Position numbers and translations under genes: made by a program. From contig CM073590.1 of NCBI GenBank assembly GCA_037074705.1, positions 244,172,101-244,236,100 on the forward strand: 64,000 nt of DNA, given 5' to 3'. The stretch is from Zhengitettix transpicula (lineage: Eukaryota > Arthropoda > Insecta > Orthoptera > Tetrigidae). The notes under the pieces were generated by a model, which did no database searches, was not told where the DNA came from, and saw only the letters and a list, made by a program, of their open reading frames with translations. Shown here piece by piece: positions 43,639 through 54,034 of the stretch (position 1 is the stretch's first letter; the number at the start of each line of letters is the position of its first letter).

Positions 43639-45429
43639 CTTATTACCCTTTCTTTTGTCTGTATTGACTATCTTCCTTATTCATTATTTTCAATTTTTTT
43701 TTTTAAAAAAAAAGATAGAGAGATAATACCAACTATGGGCGAACAAAAATATCATCTAAAAAATTTTCTGCTTCGCGTTCACGTAGCGTAAGCGATAATT
43801 GTAGTGATAAACTACTTGAATTTACCGTTAACTAACAATTATATTTATCTGACGTATTTTAAAAATAAATAGAAGAGGAAAAATCCGGCAGAAATTTATT
43901 TATGAAAATTTTAAAAAATCTTTAAAAAACCAAACACTGTTTTTGTCCCCTAATTTTTTGCTATCACCTTGACGTCGTGTTAATTTCAAATCAATGATAA
44001 ATTTGTAATCTAAAAGTTCCAAGAAAACAAAAATAACATTATTTTATTATAATGATTTTTTTAAAAAAAATTTTGGACTACAAATTTATCATTTACACCA
44101 CCTGAAGATGCCCCAAAAGTATGTAGGGATGAAACGTCGTGTATGTTGTAAAATTTTTCATATTAAAATTAATTGTCTGCTGGGTTTTTTCTCCCCCTCC
44201 TTTACCGCTAACTATTGAGAGAGCTGAAGACAAAACCATCATGGAGGAGGAGGCTGCAGCGTCCACGCCCCACTAACCTGTTAACTCTTGCGGATCTTCC
44301 ACTTCCACAAAGGTACTTCACCTAACTCGAGCGATTCTTTCATTACCTTCACTTAAAGGTACAGTGGAATTGCTCCTCAAAAAAAAAGGGGGGGGAGGAC
44401 CTTGATTGCTTTCTTCTAAAAACACATCTTCGTCCAATAATGTCGCTTTATAAATCATTGTTAATTTATCCATGTCCGCGCGACGCTGTCAGTATTTACA
44501 ATAACCCTGTTCGCTTTTTCCTGTCAACTCTGCCTTGTCATTCCACTTCCCCCCCCCCCTCGATCCCCCGGCCCTAATCCTGTTTGACATGCAGCAGAGC
44601 TTCTGGAAAATCAAGACTTAATAATAATAATAATAATAATAAAAAGTATTCAAACGATTCTTCCTTTATCCGCTTGTGGTTAGACTTTTTCTAAAATCGT
44701 ATAACTTCACGAATATCCTCGGTTTACGGACGCCCGCATAGTTTTTTTTTATATTCTACACCTACGTTTCTGTCATCCCTTTCTCATATAAATTGGGAGA
44801 AAATCTCTCAAGGACCCTCTCAGCTACATACTTTTTTTAAAAAAACAACAACAAAAAACCTCCCGATCACATCTCTTAAGTCAATTTCCCCCCCCCCCCT
44901 ATTTATGTTTCTCCTAAAGTAAATTTTTCAAATGTTACTTTCTTATAAACTACGGCTGGAATTTCTCTAAAAACGATTTTTTATTTATATCCTCCAAGTT
45001 TATTTACTTTTTTTAAAAAAATTAATTCGTCGTTCTGATAATTCCTACGTCTACGTCGCAACTTTTGATCTGTGGATGAGAACCCCCCCCCCCCCCCCGC
45101 CTACCTGTCTGTTTGTCGATTTTTAATCTTTGATTTTTGTAGTTTCTCCGAGGTGAACCACAAGCTCGTAGTTTATCGAGTTTCACGTCTTAAGTGGGAA
45201 GGAAAAAAAGGGGGCGGTGTTGAGGAAAGTTAACGCACGTTGGTGTTACGGTCTACGGATTCTCTTTGGTACTTCTTCGTGGTCGAGCCTAAGTATTTAT
45301 GAATTAAAACAAGTAAAATAAACGTTTATCGGCAAGAAATGTTCACACGGCTCGGGTTAAGTCACTGTCATCACTTAAATAAATTACGAAAGAAAAATAA
45401 TTGAAGTAAGAGACTCGAAGCGACTGACC
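43639..45429. other. unannotated stretch with one class b motif
   Basis: No gene is recognised. 44102-44139 on the plus strand reads CTGAAGATGCCCC, an 11-base loop, GGGATGAAACGTC. TTTACA before and TGTAAA after it could form an outer stem I. Poly-C runs occur at 44549-44560, 44888-44899 and 45083-45098, and (AAT)n at 44621-44641. Confidence 0.4.
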
Positions 45430-45700
45430 TGCATGAGGTACATGTCTGCGTCCGCTCGGGCAGAGAGCCCCGTCGCTACTGAACTGAGCTGCGCCGCGCT
45501 GCGTGAGGAGAGTGGTGGAGAGAGGCGAGGAGAGGAGAGGAGAGGAGCCGCGATCTCCATTCCCATTCAGCGCCGGTGCGTACGCCCACCGCCGCCTAAT
45601 CGATGCGTCTCCACCACGCGTGGGTGTCCTCCACAAATGTCACGCTACCTCCTGAACCCGAAGTGTCCGAGGCGAGTCTACTCTGGACCTTGCCGTCAAC
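45430..45700. other. GC-richer, CpG-containing patch
   Basis: The patch is much richer in GC and CpG than its surroundings (for example GCGCCGCGCTGCG near 45490). It includes a purine run of GGAGA units at 45515-45547. Frames of 97-100 codons exist on both strands without a recognised domain. It could be a promoter or 5' exon, or only a local composition shift. Confidence 0.25.
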
Positions 45701-45804
45701 TCTCACATTCAAGTATACAATCCGAAATTAAATAAATAATAAGCTCGCAACCCTTCCTAAGGCCATTGCTCTAGACCGCGGTGTGTCTACGTCGTAGTTA
45801 CCAC

Positions 45805-45895
45805 GGGTAGGATCCCTAGTTAACCCTTGGCTACCTTCCTCCTTTGCTATTAGAAGGGAGTTGCCACGATGTGGATCAGCCTGCGTTGGTTCTCC
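45805..45895 (+). mobile_element. R1 3' end fragment, decayed
   Basis: GGGTAGGATCC, CTAGTTAACCCTTGGCTACC, GAAGGGAGTTGCCACGATGT and GGATCAGCCTG follow the R1 3' order, with several internal deletions. Confidence 0.7.
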
Positions 45896-46030
45896 TTCCT
45901 TTTCTTATTCAGACTGCCAATAAAAATACCCGATCAATACTGTCATAATATCCTCTACCTTATACACGATCCCTTTTCCCCTCCGTACTGCATTAATTAC
46001 TTTCTTCCCAAGTAATCAGTCCGGTTTTCA

Positions 46031-46150
46031 TCTTTCTTGTTCCGTGTATCTTTCTGCTTTTCTAAGCTTCGCCTTCAATTTTTTTTCTATAAAGAAGGTC
46101 TCTCTTTATCTTTCATGTTTCGTGTATCTTTCTGCTTTTCCTAGCTGCCC
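46031..46150. repeat. tandem duplication, about 78 bp
   Basis: The segment with CGTGTATCTTTCTGCTTTTC occurs at 46042 and again at about 46121, with neighbouring sequence also shared. Confidence 0.7.
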
Positions 46151-46204
46151 CTATTTTTATATAAAGAACACGCCAATTAAAAGACAAAAAAAAAAGTGAC
46201 GAGG

Positions 46205-46258
46205 TAAACACCACACAACGTTTCTGCAATCTTTTTCTGCTTTCGTCAAGGGCAAAGT
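46205..46258 (-). repeat. PLE-tail hammerhead-like module, single arm
   Basis: The minus strand reads CTTGACGAAAGCAGAAAAAG, ATTGCAGAAACGTTGTGTGG. GCA pairs with TGC in stem II. Confidence 0.65.
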
Positions 46259-46863
46259 TAATAACAATACTGAAGTAGACTATATTTTTTTAACTCCCTT
46301 CAGACTGTGTGTGTAATATTTCCTTAGTCTGTGGGGGAAAGCCGAGCGTGTGTTGAATTCCTCCGTTGCCGGTGTGGGAAACTAAACTAAGGGTTTGCCT
46401 CACACCAACGACTCCATTGTCTCTCTGTACCAACAGTTTCCTAACACGCTCACACATCCCAGCACCGAGGACAATATAAATAAAATATTCCTCTTTGTGT
46501 TTCCGAATTCGGAACCGTCCTACGTCACAGTCTTAGGCAGGAGCAGCTGCAGCATTTCTACGTACAGAGTTTCATACATGTTTCCCATATCATCTCTAAC
46601 ATACGTTAACATCATTTATGACTTTACTTTCCTCGCTACGTTTTCCCTGACAGCTATTTCAACTACTCATATGATTATAGGCGTCTTTACTTTGATATTT
46701 TTCTGAAGCGAAACTTTGATGTCTCGTTAAGACTAACATTTTTCTGATGCTTATAAGAAGGCAATAAGATGGCCAAATTTAACAGACAGTTAGCAAAGAA
46801 AGACACCAAAGACAACGTCTCCTCCACCAATTGGTGGACCTTTTCAAGTGCAGTGATTGTTTA
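46259..46863. other. unannotated stretch
   Basis: The 103-codon frame at 46395-46706 has hydrophobic stretches but no recognised family and no clear gene context. Confidence 0.35.
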
Positions 46864-47850
46864 AATAATCCTTGCAATGGTAAGGACCCCTTGAATAATC
46901 CCTGAAACGGTAAATACCCCTAAAATAATAATCCTTGCAATGGTAAGGAAACCTAAAATAATAATCCTTGCGAAGTTAAGGACCCCTAAAATAATAATCC
47001 TTGCGACGGTAAGGACCCATTGAATTATCCTTGCGACGGTAAGGACCCTTTGTATAATCCTTGTAATGGCAAGGACCCCTAAAATAATCCTTGGAATGAT
47101 AAGGACCCCTTCAATAATCCTTGCAACGGTAAGGACCCCTAAAATAATCCTTGGAATGATAAGGACCCCTTGAATAATTCTTGCAACGGTAGCAAAACCC
47201 TTGAATAATCCTTGCGACGGTAAGGAGCCCTTGAATAATCCTTGCAACGGTAAGTAACCCCATGAATAATCCTTGCAACGGTAAGGACCACTTGTATAAT
47301 CCATGAAACGGTAAGGACCCCTTGAATAATCCTTCCAATGGTAAGGACCCCCAAAATAATAATCGTTGCGACGGTAAGGGCCCTTAAATAATCCTTCCAA
47401 CGGTTGGGACCCCCAAAATAATCGTTGGAATGATAAGGACCCCTTGAATAGTCCTTGCAAAGGTAAGGAGCCCTTGAATAATCCATGAAACGGTAAGGAC
47501 CCCTTGAATAATCCTTCCAATGGTAAGGACTCCTAAAATAATAATCCTTGCAACGGTACGGACCCCTAAAATAATCCTTGGAATGATAAGGACCCCTTGA
47601 ATAATTCTTGCGACGGTAAGGAGCCCTTGAATAATACTTGCAACGGTAAGGACCCCTTGAATATTCCTTCCAATGGTAAGGACTCCTAAAATAATAATCC
47701 TTGCAACGGTAAGGACCCCTTTAATAATCCTTGCAACGGTAAGGACCCCTAAAATAATCCTTCGAATGATAAGGACCCCTTGAATAATCCTTGCAACGGT
47801 ATGAACCCCTTGAATAATCCTTGCAACGGTAAGGAGCCCTTGAATAATCC
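46864..47850. repeat. 30-bp minisatellite, about 32 units
   Basis: The unit reads CCTTGCAACGGTAAGGACCC CTTGAATAAT in typical form, with variants of 30 and 33 bp. Because both lengths are multiples of three and the reverse complement has no stop, all three minus frames stay open for long stretches (up to 219 codons, giving decapeptides such as GLFKGSLPLQ and RIIQGVLTVA). This is a property of the repeat and not evidence of a protein. The array directly abuts a PLE fragment. Confidence 0.9.
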
Positions 47851-48092
47851 TCGATTCAGCGGATTCGTTGTTCACAAAATTGAATGCAAGGATTCAATTG
47901 TGTCAAACTACAATGGCTTTAAAGACTAGAATAAAGGAACACAGAGCGAATTTTAAGTTACGCACCGATAAACAATCGGTTGTTTACAAATATATTTATT
48001 TAAATAATCACAACTTCAACTGGACGGACGACAGGATCCTTGACGCTGAAACAAACTTTTTTTCCCAGACTGTACTTTGCAATGATCATCAT
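47850..48092 (+). pseudogene. Penelope-like element GIY-YIG endonuclease, C-terminal part
   Basis: The frame reads ARIQLCQTTMALKTRIKEHR, then KQSVVYKYIYLNNHNFNW and DDRILDAETNFF. The spacing of LKTRIKEH, a second block with histidine before F-W, and ILDxE matches the C-terminal half of the GIY-YIG nuclease that PLEs carry after their reverse transcriptase. The GIY and YIG motifs and the reverse transcriptase are absent, and the minisatellite begins where they should be. It ends at a stop at 48095. Confidence 0.65.
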
Positions 48093-48664
48093 TAGGATTA
48101 ATAACAGCAATTCTGTTAATGTCCAGAGTGTACACTGAAGCTCTTAGTAAAGTGTATGATCTTTGGCTGAGCTATTGATGCCTTTGGTTTGGTTTCTATA
48201 TCGGTGCACTTAAAATGGTCCAGCACTTTAATTCTCAACTGTCTGTCTGTTAAATGATTTCCTCATTTTCAATATTCCGCCAGCGCACGTTCACAATTTT
48301 GTAAATCACGTCAAGGGGATGTGCGGTCTTTTAATATGATCGGGGGAACTTTGAATCCGCTGTGTGGATTTATTTCCACGAGGACATTATTAACAGGTTC
48401 AAACAAACGATCGACGTTTGCATCGAAACTACGGAGTAAATACGAAAACTAATTAACCTCGGTAACTGACGAAGCACAATAAAGTTTAACTGCAGGTACA
48501 ACAACGGGCATGACATCTGCGACACGGAATACACTCGAGACTGACGTAGGAGACGGTGTCAACGGCTCATCCTTGCTTACAGAAATAAAATAACCTGGCT
48601 AACATTGAGAGGCTCGAGATCTACATTCAAGGGCTTCCACATTGTAATATGTAGTGAATTAAAT
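48093..48664. other. unannotated stretch
   Basis: No gene or repeat is recognised. Confidence 0.35.
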
Positions 48665-49675
48665 TTTATAGAATAAAAAAATAAAATATGTATAATAGAT
48701 AAAGGAACAACTATCGGTACTAGAAAAGAAAATGAAATGTAGATAAGTAAAGCAAAACAAAATTTCAAGCAATAAAGAGAACGACAAAAGAAGAGTGGCA
48801 AAGGACAGAGAGAGAAAGAAAAAACAAGAGAAGATGTAATATTGAAAAGACAAATAAATGGAGAAAAATTGGATAAAAGGCACGAAAGATAAATCCAAGC
48901 AGAAAAAAATTATAACAGAATAATAATAACTAAGAAAAGTGAGAAAAAGAATATTTACGAAAGGGAAATGTACGAAAAAAACAACCACAGAAATTAATAA
49001 AGACAAAATATAAAATTGGATAATAACAATAAAATCAACCAATAAGAACATAAATAAAAGAAAAACGGATATAAATACATAAAAAGCAAAGAAGATGAAA
49101 TTAAACAGAAATGAAAACAAACATATGAAGAATGAAAGTATTTTTATGGCGTATTAAAATGTTCCTCTTAAAGCGGGGACTACAGCGCAATTATCAAAGG
49201 AGAACAAAAAAAAAGAATAAATAAAGTGAAAGAAAATTTAAGGAATAATGAAATAACGGCGAAAAAATTAACAAATGAGGATAGAGAGAAAGGGAAAAAG
49301 AAAATAAGTGATAAGACAAAACGTTATAAATCGGTATTGAAAAGAGAAACAAGGAGATATCGCCAAATATACAAAAAGGTAATAGCTATAAGGTACATAA
49401 GAAAATCGAAGCAGAAAAAAATTAAAGAGAAAAAAAAGGAATGATAAAATGCAAAAGGGAAAGGGTAAGAAAGAAACCGGGAATCTCTAAAAAATATAAC
49501 ACAGATAAAAGGAGCAAAAGAAGAATTAAATACTGAAAGAAAGCAAAAAGAAATAAATACTGAAAGAAAGCAAGAAGAAAGAAGAACGTAAACAGAAGGA
49601 AATATATAAAAAGCAAATAAATGAAAATAAAAACCAACATATGAAGGCATTTCTTATAGCATCATAAAATGTTGG
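48665..49675. repeat. 1-kb purine-skewed tract with internal duplication
   Basis: The plus strand is overwhelmingly A and G, with very few C or T. The end of the first half (AACAAACATATGAAG at 49113) recurs at the end of the second half (AACCAACATATGAAGG at 49632), so the tract seems to consist of two related blocks of about 500 bp. Phenylalanine- and leucine-rich frames on the minus strand are composition artefacts. Confidence 0.7.
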
Positions 49676-50533
49676 TTATCATGAAACACGATGCTGGCGT
49701 AACTGTAATTTATTACCTCACTTACAGTACTTTACGCAGCCATTTCGGAATATTTTAACGCATACAGTGACTTTGATTCGGTGATAATTCTTTCAGACAG
49801 ACTCTGTTTTAATTATTATTTTTCAGGTTCCTTCTACGATTCCAGTTCTTTTTTTTTATCTTCTCGTTTCTCTCGAGACCAAGGAAGAGAACTAAAGATT
49901 AGTTGGACGAAGATAAGAAGAATAAATATTTGTAATCCCCGCCATTGTCACGACGACTTGAACGTTAAGAGTAGAAAAGGCTATTAATATATATTGAAGG
50001 GGAGATTTGTCAAAAAATCTCATACTGAATAGACATCACAGACCCGCTTAATAGAAGCAAGTAGTTTTTATAATGCATTTTATCCCGATTGATTTATTCC
50101 ACTTCGGTTCGAGTTGATAGAAAATATAATTACTGTTTGCATACATAAAATTTTCTGCTCCCATTTGGAGTTGATGCAAACACTGAGGTTATGTGCAGTT
50201 CGTGGGTGGGCGGAACCGGTTTCCTCGAATTTATAGAATGCACTAGTAGGGAGTTAAATTCGGGCTATGAGCGGAATTGCAACCCCCCCTCTTTTTGTTG
50301 TACGTTGCATGCCCGGAATGTTGGGGCCTCCTCCCCTCACGCGCACTAATGCTAAGTAATACGTCACGCCGCGTATATTAAAACTAATTACTATTATTTT
50401 TATAAAATAAATTGTAAAGAATTTATAGTGACGTTACACATTTTATCAGGGCGGAAACGTTTCCAAATATACGGACAGACACTCAGGAGGAATATTTAAG
50501 AGCTAATAAATTTAACGAGGGAATACATTGAGA
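49676..50533. other. unannotated stretch
   Basis: No gene is recognised. Confidence 0.35.
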
Positions 50534-50588
50534 TACCACTGTGAACAAAAAGTAAGGTGAATTTATTTATAAAATATAAATTCTTTAT

Positions 50589-51032
50589 TTATTCTTCCAG
50601 ATCAATTTCATCCCCTTCAAAGTAATCCCCGTCCGCTAAAACGCACTTTTTCCAGTCCTCGAAACAGTCTGAATAGTCTTTTCCCGGTGTAGCCTTCAAG
50701 ACCTTCTTCGATTCGGTTTTTATCTCCTCAATCGTGTTACCACGGCGTCCCCGCATTGGCCTCTTGAGTTTGCTGAACAGCCAGAAGTCGCATACGGTGG
50801 TTGCGGAACGACGTGAGTCGAATGCAGTGTGACGTGGTGCATTATCGTGATGAAGAACCCAAGAGGAATTCACAGTGCACCACACCACGACTGTCAACAT
50901 GACCTTGATATTCGCTGGTTCCAGGGTCTCGTCTCCAGTAATGACGCACTTCCAGTGGTCCTGACAGTCAGACAGCAAAGTTTCACGCACCAATCGAAAC
51001 TTGACGCGTTGGAGACACAAAACATTCTTCAA
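50589..51032 (-). pseudogene. mariner transposase, C-terminal part
   Basis: The frame contains ITGDET, HHDNAPRHTAF, CDFWLFSKLKRPMRG and the ending GGDYFEGDE-like block (here DGDYFEGDEIDLEE). These carry the three aspartates of the DDD catalytic triad. The second and third aspartates are 19 residues apart instead of the 34 between them in DD34D mariners, so a deletion has removed the segment between them. Another deletion lies between ITGDET and HHDNAP. The protein cannot be active. Confidence 0.85.
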
Positions 51033-51293
51033 AATGGTTCAGGCTGAGCCAAATGATATTCCAACACCATCAGCGAGATCTCTAATTGTCCATCGACGAT
51101 TGTTTGGACGTGGCCCTCGTCGGTAGACGTTGATGGTCGTCCAGAGCGCGCGAGGTTCGCCTTTGAACTCGTTGTACCACTTATAAACGTTTCTTTGTGC
51201 CATAGTTTCATCACCAAAGGCCTTCAACGTGTCCGCACAAGAATATTCGTTCCGCAAACAAACTTTGATGCTCAACAAAATCACCCATTGCAA
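51033..51293 (-). pseudogene. mariner transposase, N-terminal DNA-binding part
   Basis: The frame begins at a methionine at 51293 and reads VCLRNEYSCADTLKAFGDET, then VYKWYNEFKGE, a helix-turn-helix region. After a frameshift the neighbouring frame continues SGRPSTSTDEGHVQTIVDGQ, and the first frame resumes with TIRDLADGVGISFGSA. It joins the C-terminal part across a frame change. Confidence 0.8.
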
Positions 51294-51603
51294 AAATCGA
51301 AAGAATTCACTTTTGGTTGTTTACAAAAACACACACACTTGTAACTCTGAGATAATTAAACCTTTTAACAAACAGACGCTTGGCAAATATTATAGACAGT
51401 CCTACCAACCTAGGAAAAAATAATTACCTGCCTTCCTAATACCCGGGAGTTTTAAATGACAATGTCACCTTACTTTTTGATCACAGTGGTATATAATTAT
51501 CTTTAATCGGGTTACTTCATTTTGACCATTACTCTGAGTATATTTTTAACACTGCAAAATGCCGCCATAATTTTATCATTAATATTTATCAACCCTAGAG
51601 ATA

Positions 51604-51700
51604 TTAACCCTTTGCACTCGAGGGCTCCGTAGCGGAGCCCTCGAGCTTGAAGGCAATTTTAAAAGGCTCTGCTCCAGAGTCCTCGAGTGCAAAGGGTTAA
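51604..51700. mobile_element. piggyBac-type MITE with TTAA duplication
   Basis: TTAA at 51604-51607 and 51697-51700 brackets an 89-bp element. Its ends are perfect 16-bp inverted repeats, CCCTTTGCACTCGAGG and its complement. TTAA targets and CCC-starting ends are diagnostic of the piggyBac group. Inside is a perfect 13-bp-stem hairpin (CTCGAGGGCTCCG, TAG, complement) at 51617-51645, and a decayed counterpart at 51665-51688. No coding capacity. Confidence 0.85.
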
Positions 51701-52440
51701 TATTTCGTGTACTTACCACACGTTTAAATAATTACTAAGAAAATAAATTTTAAGGAATATGTAAAGTATTTTCTTAAAAAAATGCACAGTCTCGTAGACG
51801 TAAACTGTTAATACATAAAAAATACACTAAAACTCATATGCACATTTTTTTTATCAACTCAACGAGATCTCGACAAGTCTGCAAATTGTCGAAGCAAATT
51901 TTAAAACGAAATGTATGTACTTAAGTAATACAAATGCAGTGATACTTAGATTTTTTTTAAACTGTACAAGACTGTGTAATGAAGGTTATACAAGAGCCAA
52001 GACACGATACTAGGTTATGCTGCAAATACTATACTTGTAATGCTCTCACCTTTATTCCTCTCGTTCACCAGTCACTCCAGCATGTAAACATATATTTATT
52101 CAAACTAATTAAATTATATTCATCTCAGATTCAGCAAATTAACAAACTATTTATTCAAATTATCAACAACCAACAACAACAAAAACACGATAACTTCGTA
52201 AATTCAAGCCAAAGATACAACACACTGCCCACCAGAGAGTCTCCCCACGTGCTTTTAATCTCTCTCTCTCTCAGCCAAAGAATATATAATTGTAATCGTC
52301 TTAATACACGAATATCATTACAATTAAATATATAAAACTGAAAATGGAATATTACCATAATATTTGTCACATCTAAGAATCAAACGTGGACGATGTTCAC
52401 AATTGTCAACCTAGGAATAAAAGTAGAAATAAGATTTGAT
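51701..52440. other. unannotated AT-rich stretch
   Basis: The 118-codon frame at 51979-52335 is asparagine- and glutamine-rich and shows no domain. Nothing else is recognised. Confidence 0.35.
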
Positions 52441-52934
52441 AAGGAGCTGCTGCTAATATTCCATAATAGGCTTGGCAGTGATGTTAGGAATAGCAGGACA
52501 AAAACGGAATTAACAGAAATAAATTGCTTGAATTATTTTGAAGGATAAAATAAAAATAAGTATCGACCCCCCCCCCCCCCTGGTGTACAAAAACATTAGC
52601 AATTGAGTCGTGAAACGACTTCGGGTCACGTCGATACACGTCATCGGTGACGTCATCCCTGCGAATTTCTTCTTCACGCTCGGGGGAAAAAAGAGAGATC
52701 CATTGAAGACTTGTGACGAGATCTACTGCAATATTTATATACATGATCCTACAAATTAAAGTCTATGTGGCATTTTTCGTAGTAGTAATTATTTTTTGAC
52801 GTGTTTATAGGCTAAAAAATACTTAAAAAACAGAGAGTATGGTGATTATTAAAGGAAGAACGCAGACAAAGATTAAGATAGGGCAAGTAAATATCAGCCC
52901 ATTAAGTTCCTTTAAATATTTCTATTTTTGATCA
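52441..52934. repeat. segmental duplication, copy 1
   Basis: From GCTGCTGCTAATATTCCATA this copy runs through a C-run, TCGGTGACGTCATCCCTGCG, CATTGAAGACTTGTGACGAG and AAAATACTTAAAAAACAGAG into a short LINE fragment. The whole order recurs in copy 2 from 52935. Confidence 0.85.
52835..52925 (+). pseudogene. LINE reverse transcriptase fragment
   Basis: The frame reads MVIIKGRTQTKIKIGQVNIS and then SSFKYFYF. This is the segment of non-LTR reverse transcriptases that precedes the FKYLG motif, here mutated to FKYFYF. It is the duplicate of the start of the fragment at 54035. Confidence 0.6.
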
Positions 52935-53265
52935 AGAACTGCTGCTAATATTCCATAATAGGCTTGACAGTGATGTTAGGAATAGCAGGACAATTACGGA
53001 ATTCACAGAAAAAATTGATTGAATTATTTTGAAGGATATTAAAAAAAACATGTATCGACTTCCCCCCCCCCCCGGTGTACACAAACATTAGCAATTGAGT
53101 CGTAACACGGCTCCGGGTCACGTCGACACACGTCATCGGTGACGTCATCGCTGCGAATTTCTTCTTCACGCTCGAGGAAAAAAAAAGAGAGATCCATTGA
53201 AGACTTGTGACGAGAGCTACATGATCCTACAAATTAAAGTCTATGTGACATTTTTCCTCGTTGGA
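52935..53265. repeat. segmental duplication, copy 2, first part
   Basis: AACTGCTGCTAATATTCCAT starts the second copy. It follows copy 1 up to AAAGTCTATGTGACATTTTTC with point changes and a 20-bp deletion. It is then interrupted by R1 insertions and resumes at about 53986 with TTTTTTGTCGCGTTTATACG. Confidence 0.85.
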
Positions 53266-53792
53266 TTTTTTTTAGGGTAAGAGGCTACTTGAGGGTAATC
53301 CACATGGTGGCAGCTCCCCTCTTATAGCATAGGAAAGGGATTTGGAAGGGGGGATGCGGAAGGGTAGAGGAAGGTAGCCAAGGGTTAACTATTAACTAGG
53401 GGCCCCCGTGCTATAGTTTAAGGATCCTACCCGGCAATTCGCCTAAAAGTGAAGCAGGGAAAAGCCTAGAAAAACCTGCATTGGGTACTTGTCCCATGCC
53501 CGTCCCTGGATAGCGGGAGAGGAGTTTGCTGTGGAGACGAAGCATTCCCCTTCTCCGTGCCTCGACTAGTTTAGGAGGCAGCTGGCCGACTGTTCCAATG
53601 GGAACAGCCAACAACTATTACCGTATGCCCAAGGTCTGTGACCCCGGAACATACACCTCTCAAAACAGGCCGAGGTGCCTCGGCTTGTGGAAACCTTAGT
53701 TCAAAAACGGAGAGAGGAGGAGGCATCCCCAAAGGTAGCCCCTTCGTGTCTCTCGACAAGATTCTGCCGGCGAGAAAATAGCCCTCGCAGAC
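53266..53792 (-). mobile_element. R1 retroposon, full length, inside the duplication
   Basis: It runs from a T-run and AGGGTAAGAGGCTACTTGAG to GCGAGAAAATAGCCCTCG. It contains a small repeat of TTAACTA at the GGGTTAACTA block. It interrupts copy 2 but not copy 1, so it inserted after the duplication. Confidence 0.9.
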
Positions 53793-53817
53793 CCCATTCA
53801 TGGGTATGGTTTGAATT

Positions 53818-53986
53818 TTTTTTAGGGCAACAGGCTACATGAGGGTAATCCACATGGTGGCAACTCCCCTTTAATAGCATAGGAAGGGACTTGAAAGGGG
53901 GGATGGGGAAGGGTAGAGGAAGGTATTCAAGGGTTAACTAGGGGCCACCGGGCCATTTTTTAAGGATCCTACCCGGCATTCGCCTA
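53818..53986 (-). mobile_element. R1 3' fragment inside the duplication
   Basis: It opens with a T-run and AGGGCAACAGGCTACATGAG and stops at TACCCGGCATTCGCCTA, a 5' truncation on the sense strand. A short unique stretch separates it from the preceding copy. Confidence 0.85.
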
Positions 53987-54034
53987 TTTTTTGTCGCGTT
54001 TATACGATAAAAAATACTTAAAAAAACAAAGAGT

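Larger units (their letters stand above)
50534..51491 (-). mobile_element. mariner-like transposon, internally deleted
   Basis: Terminal inverted repeats start CCACTGTGAACAAAAAGTAA at 50536 and end as the reverse complement of CCACTGTGATCAAAAAGTAA at 51489, about 25 bp with one mismatch. Both are flanked by TA, the usual mariner target. The element is 954 bp, shorter than the usual 1.3 kb of mariners, so internal sequence has been lost. Confidence 0.9.

Noticed and set aside
46864..47850. CRISPR array
   Set aside because: The repeats are directly contiguous without unique spacers, and the surroundings are eukaryotic.
46861..47875. Reverse-strand open frames of 219, 163 and 115 codons as a repeat protein gene
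   Set aside because: All three frames are open because the 30-bp unit lacks stops on that strand. No start context, signal or non-repeat domain is present.
48577..49650. Hydrophobic reverse-strand frames up to 153 codons as membrane proteins
   Set aside because: They are the complement of a purine-only tract, which forces Phe, Leu and Ser codons. Composition explains them.
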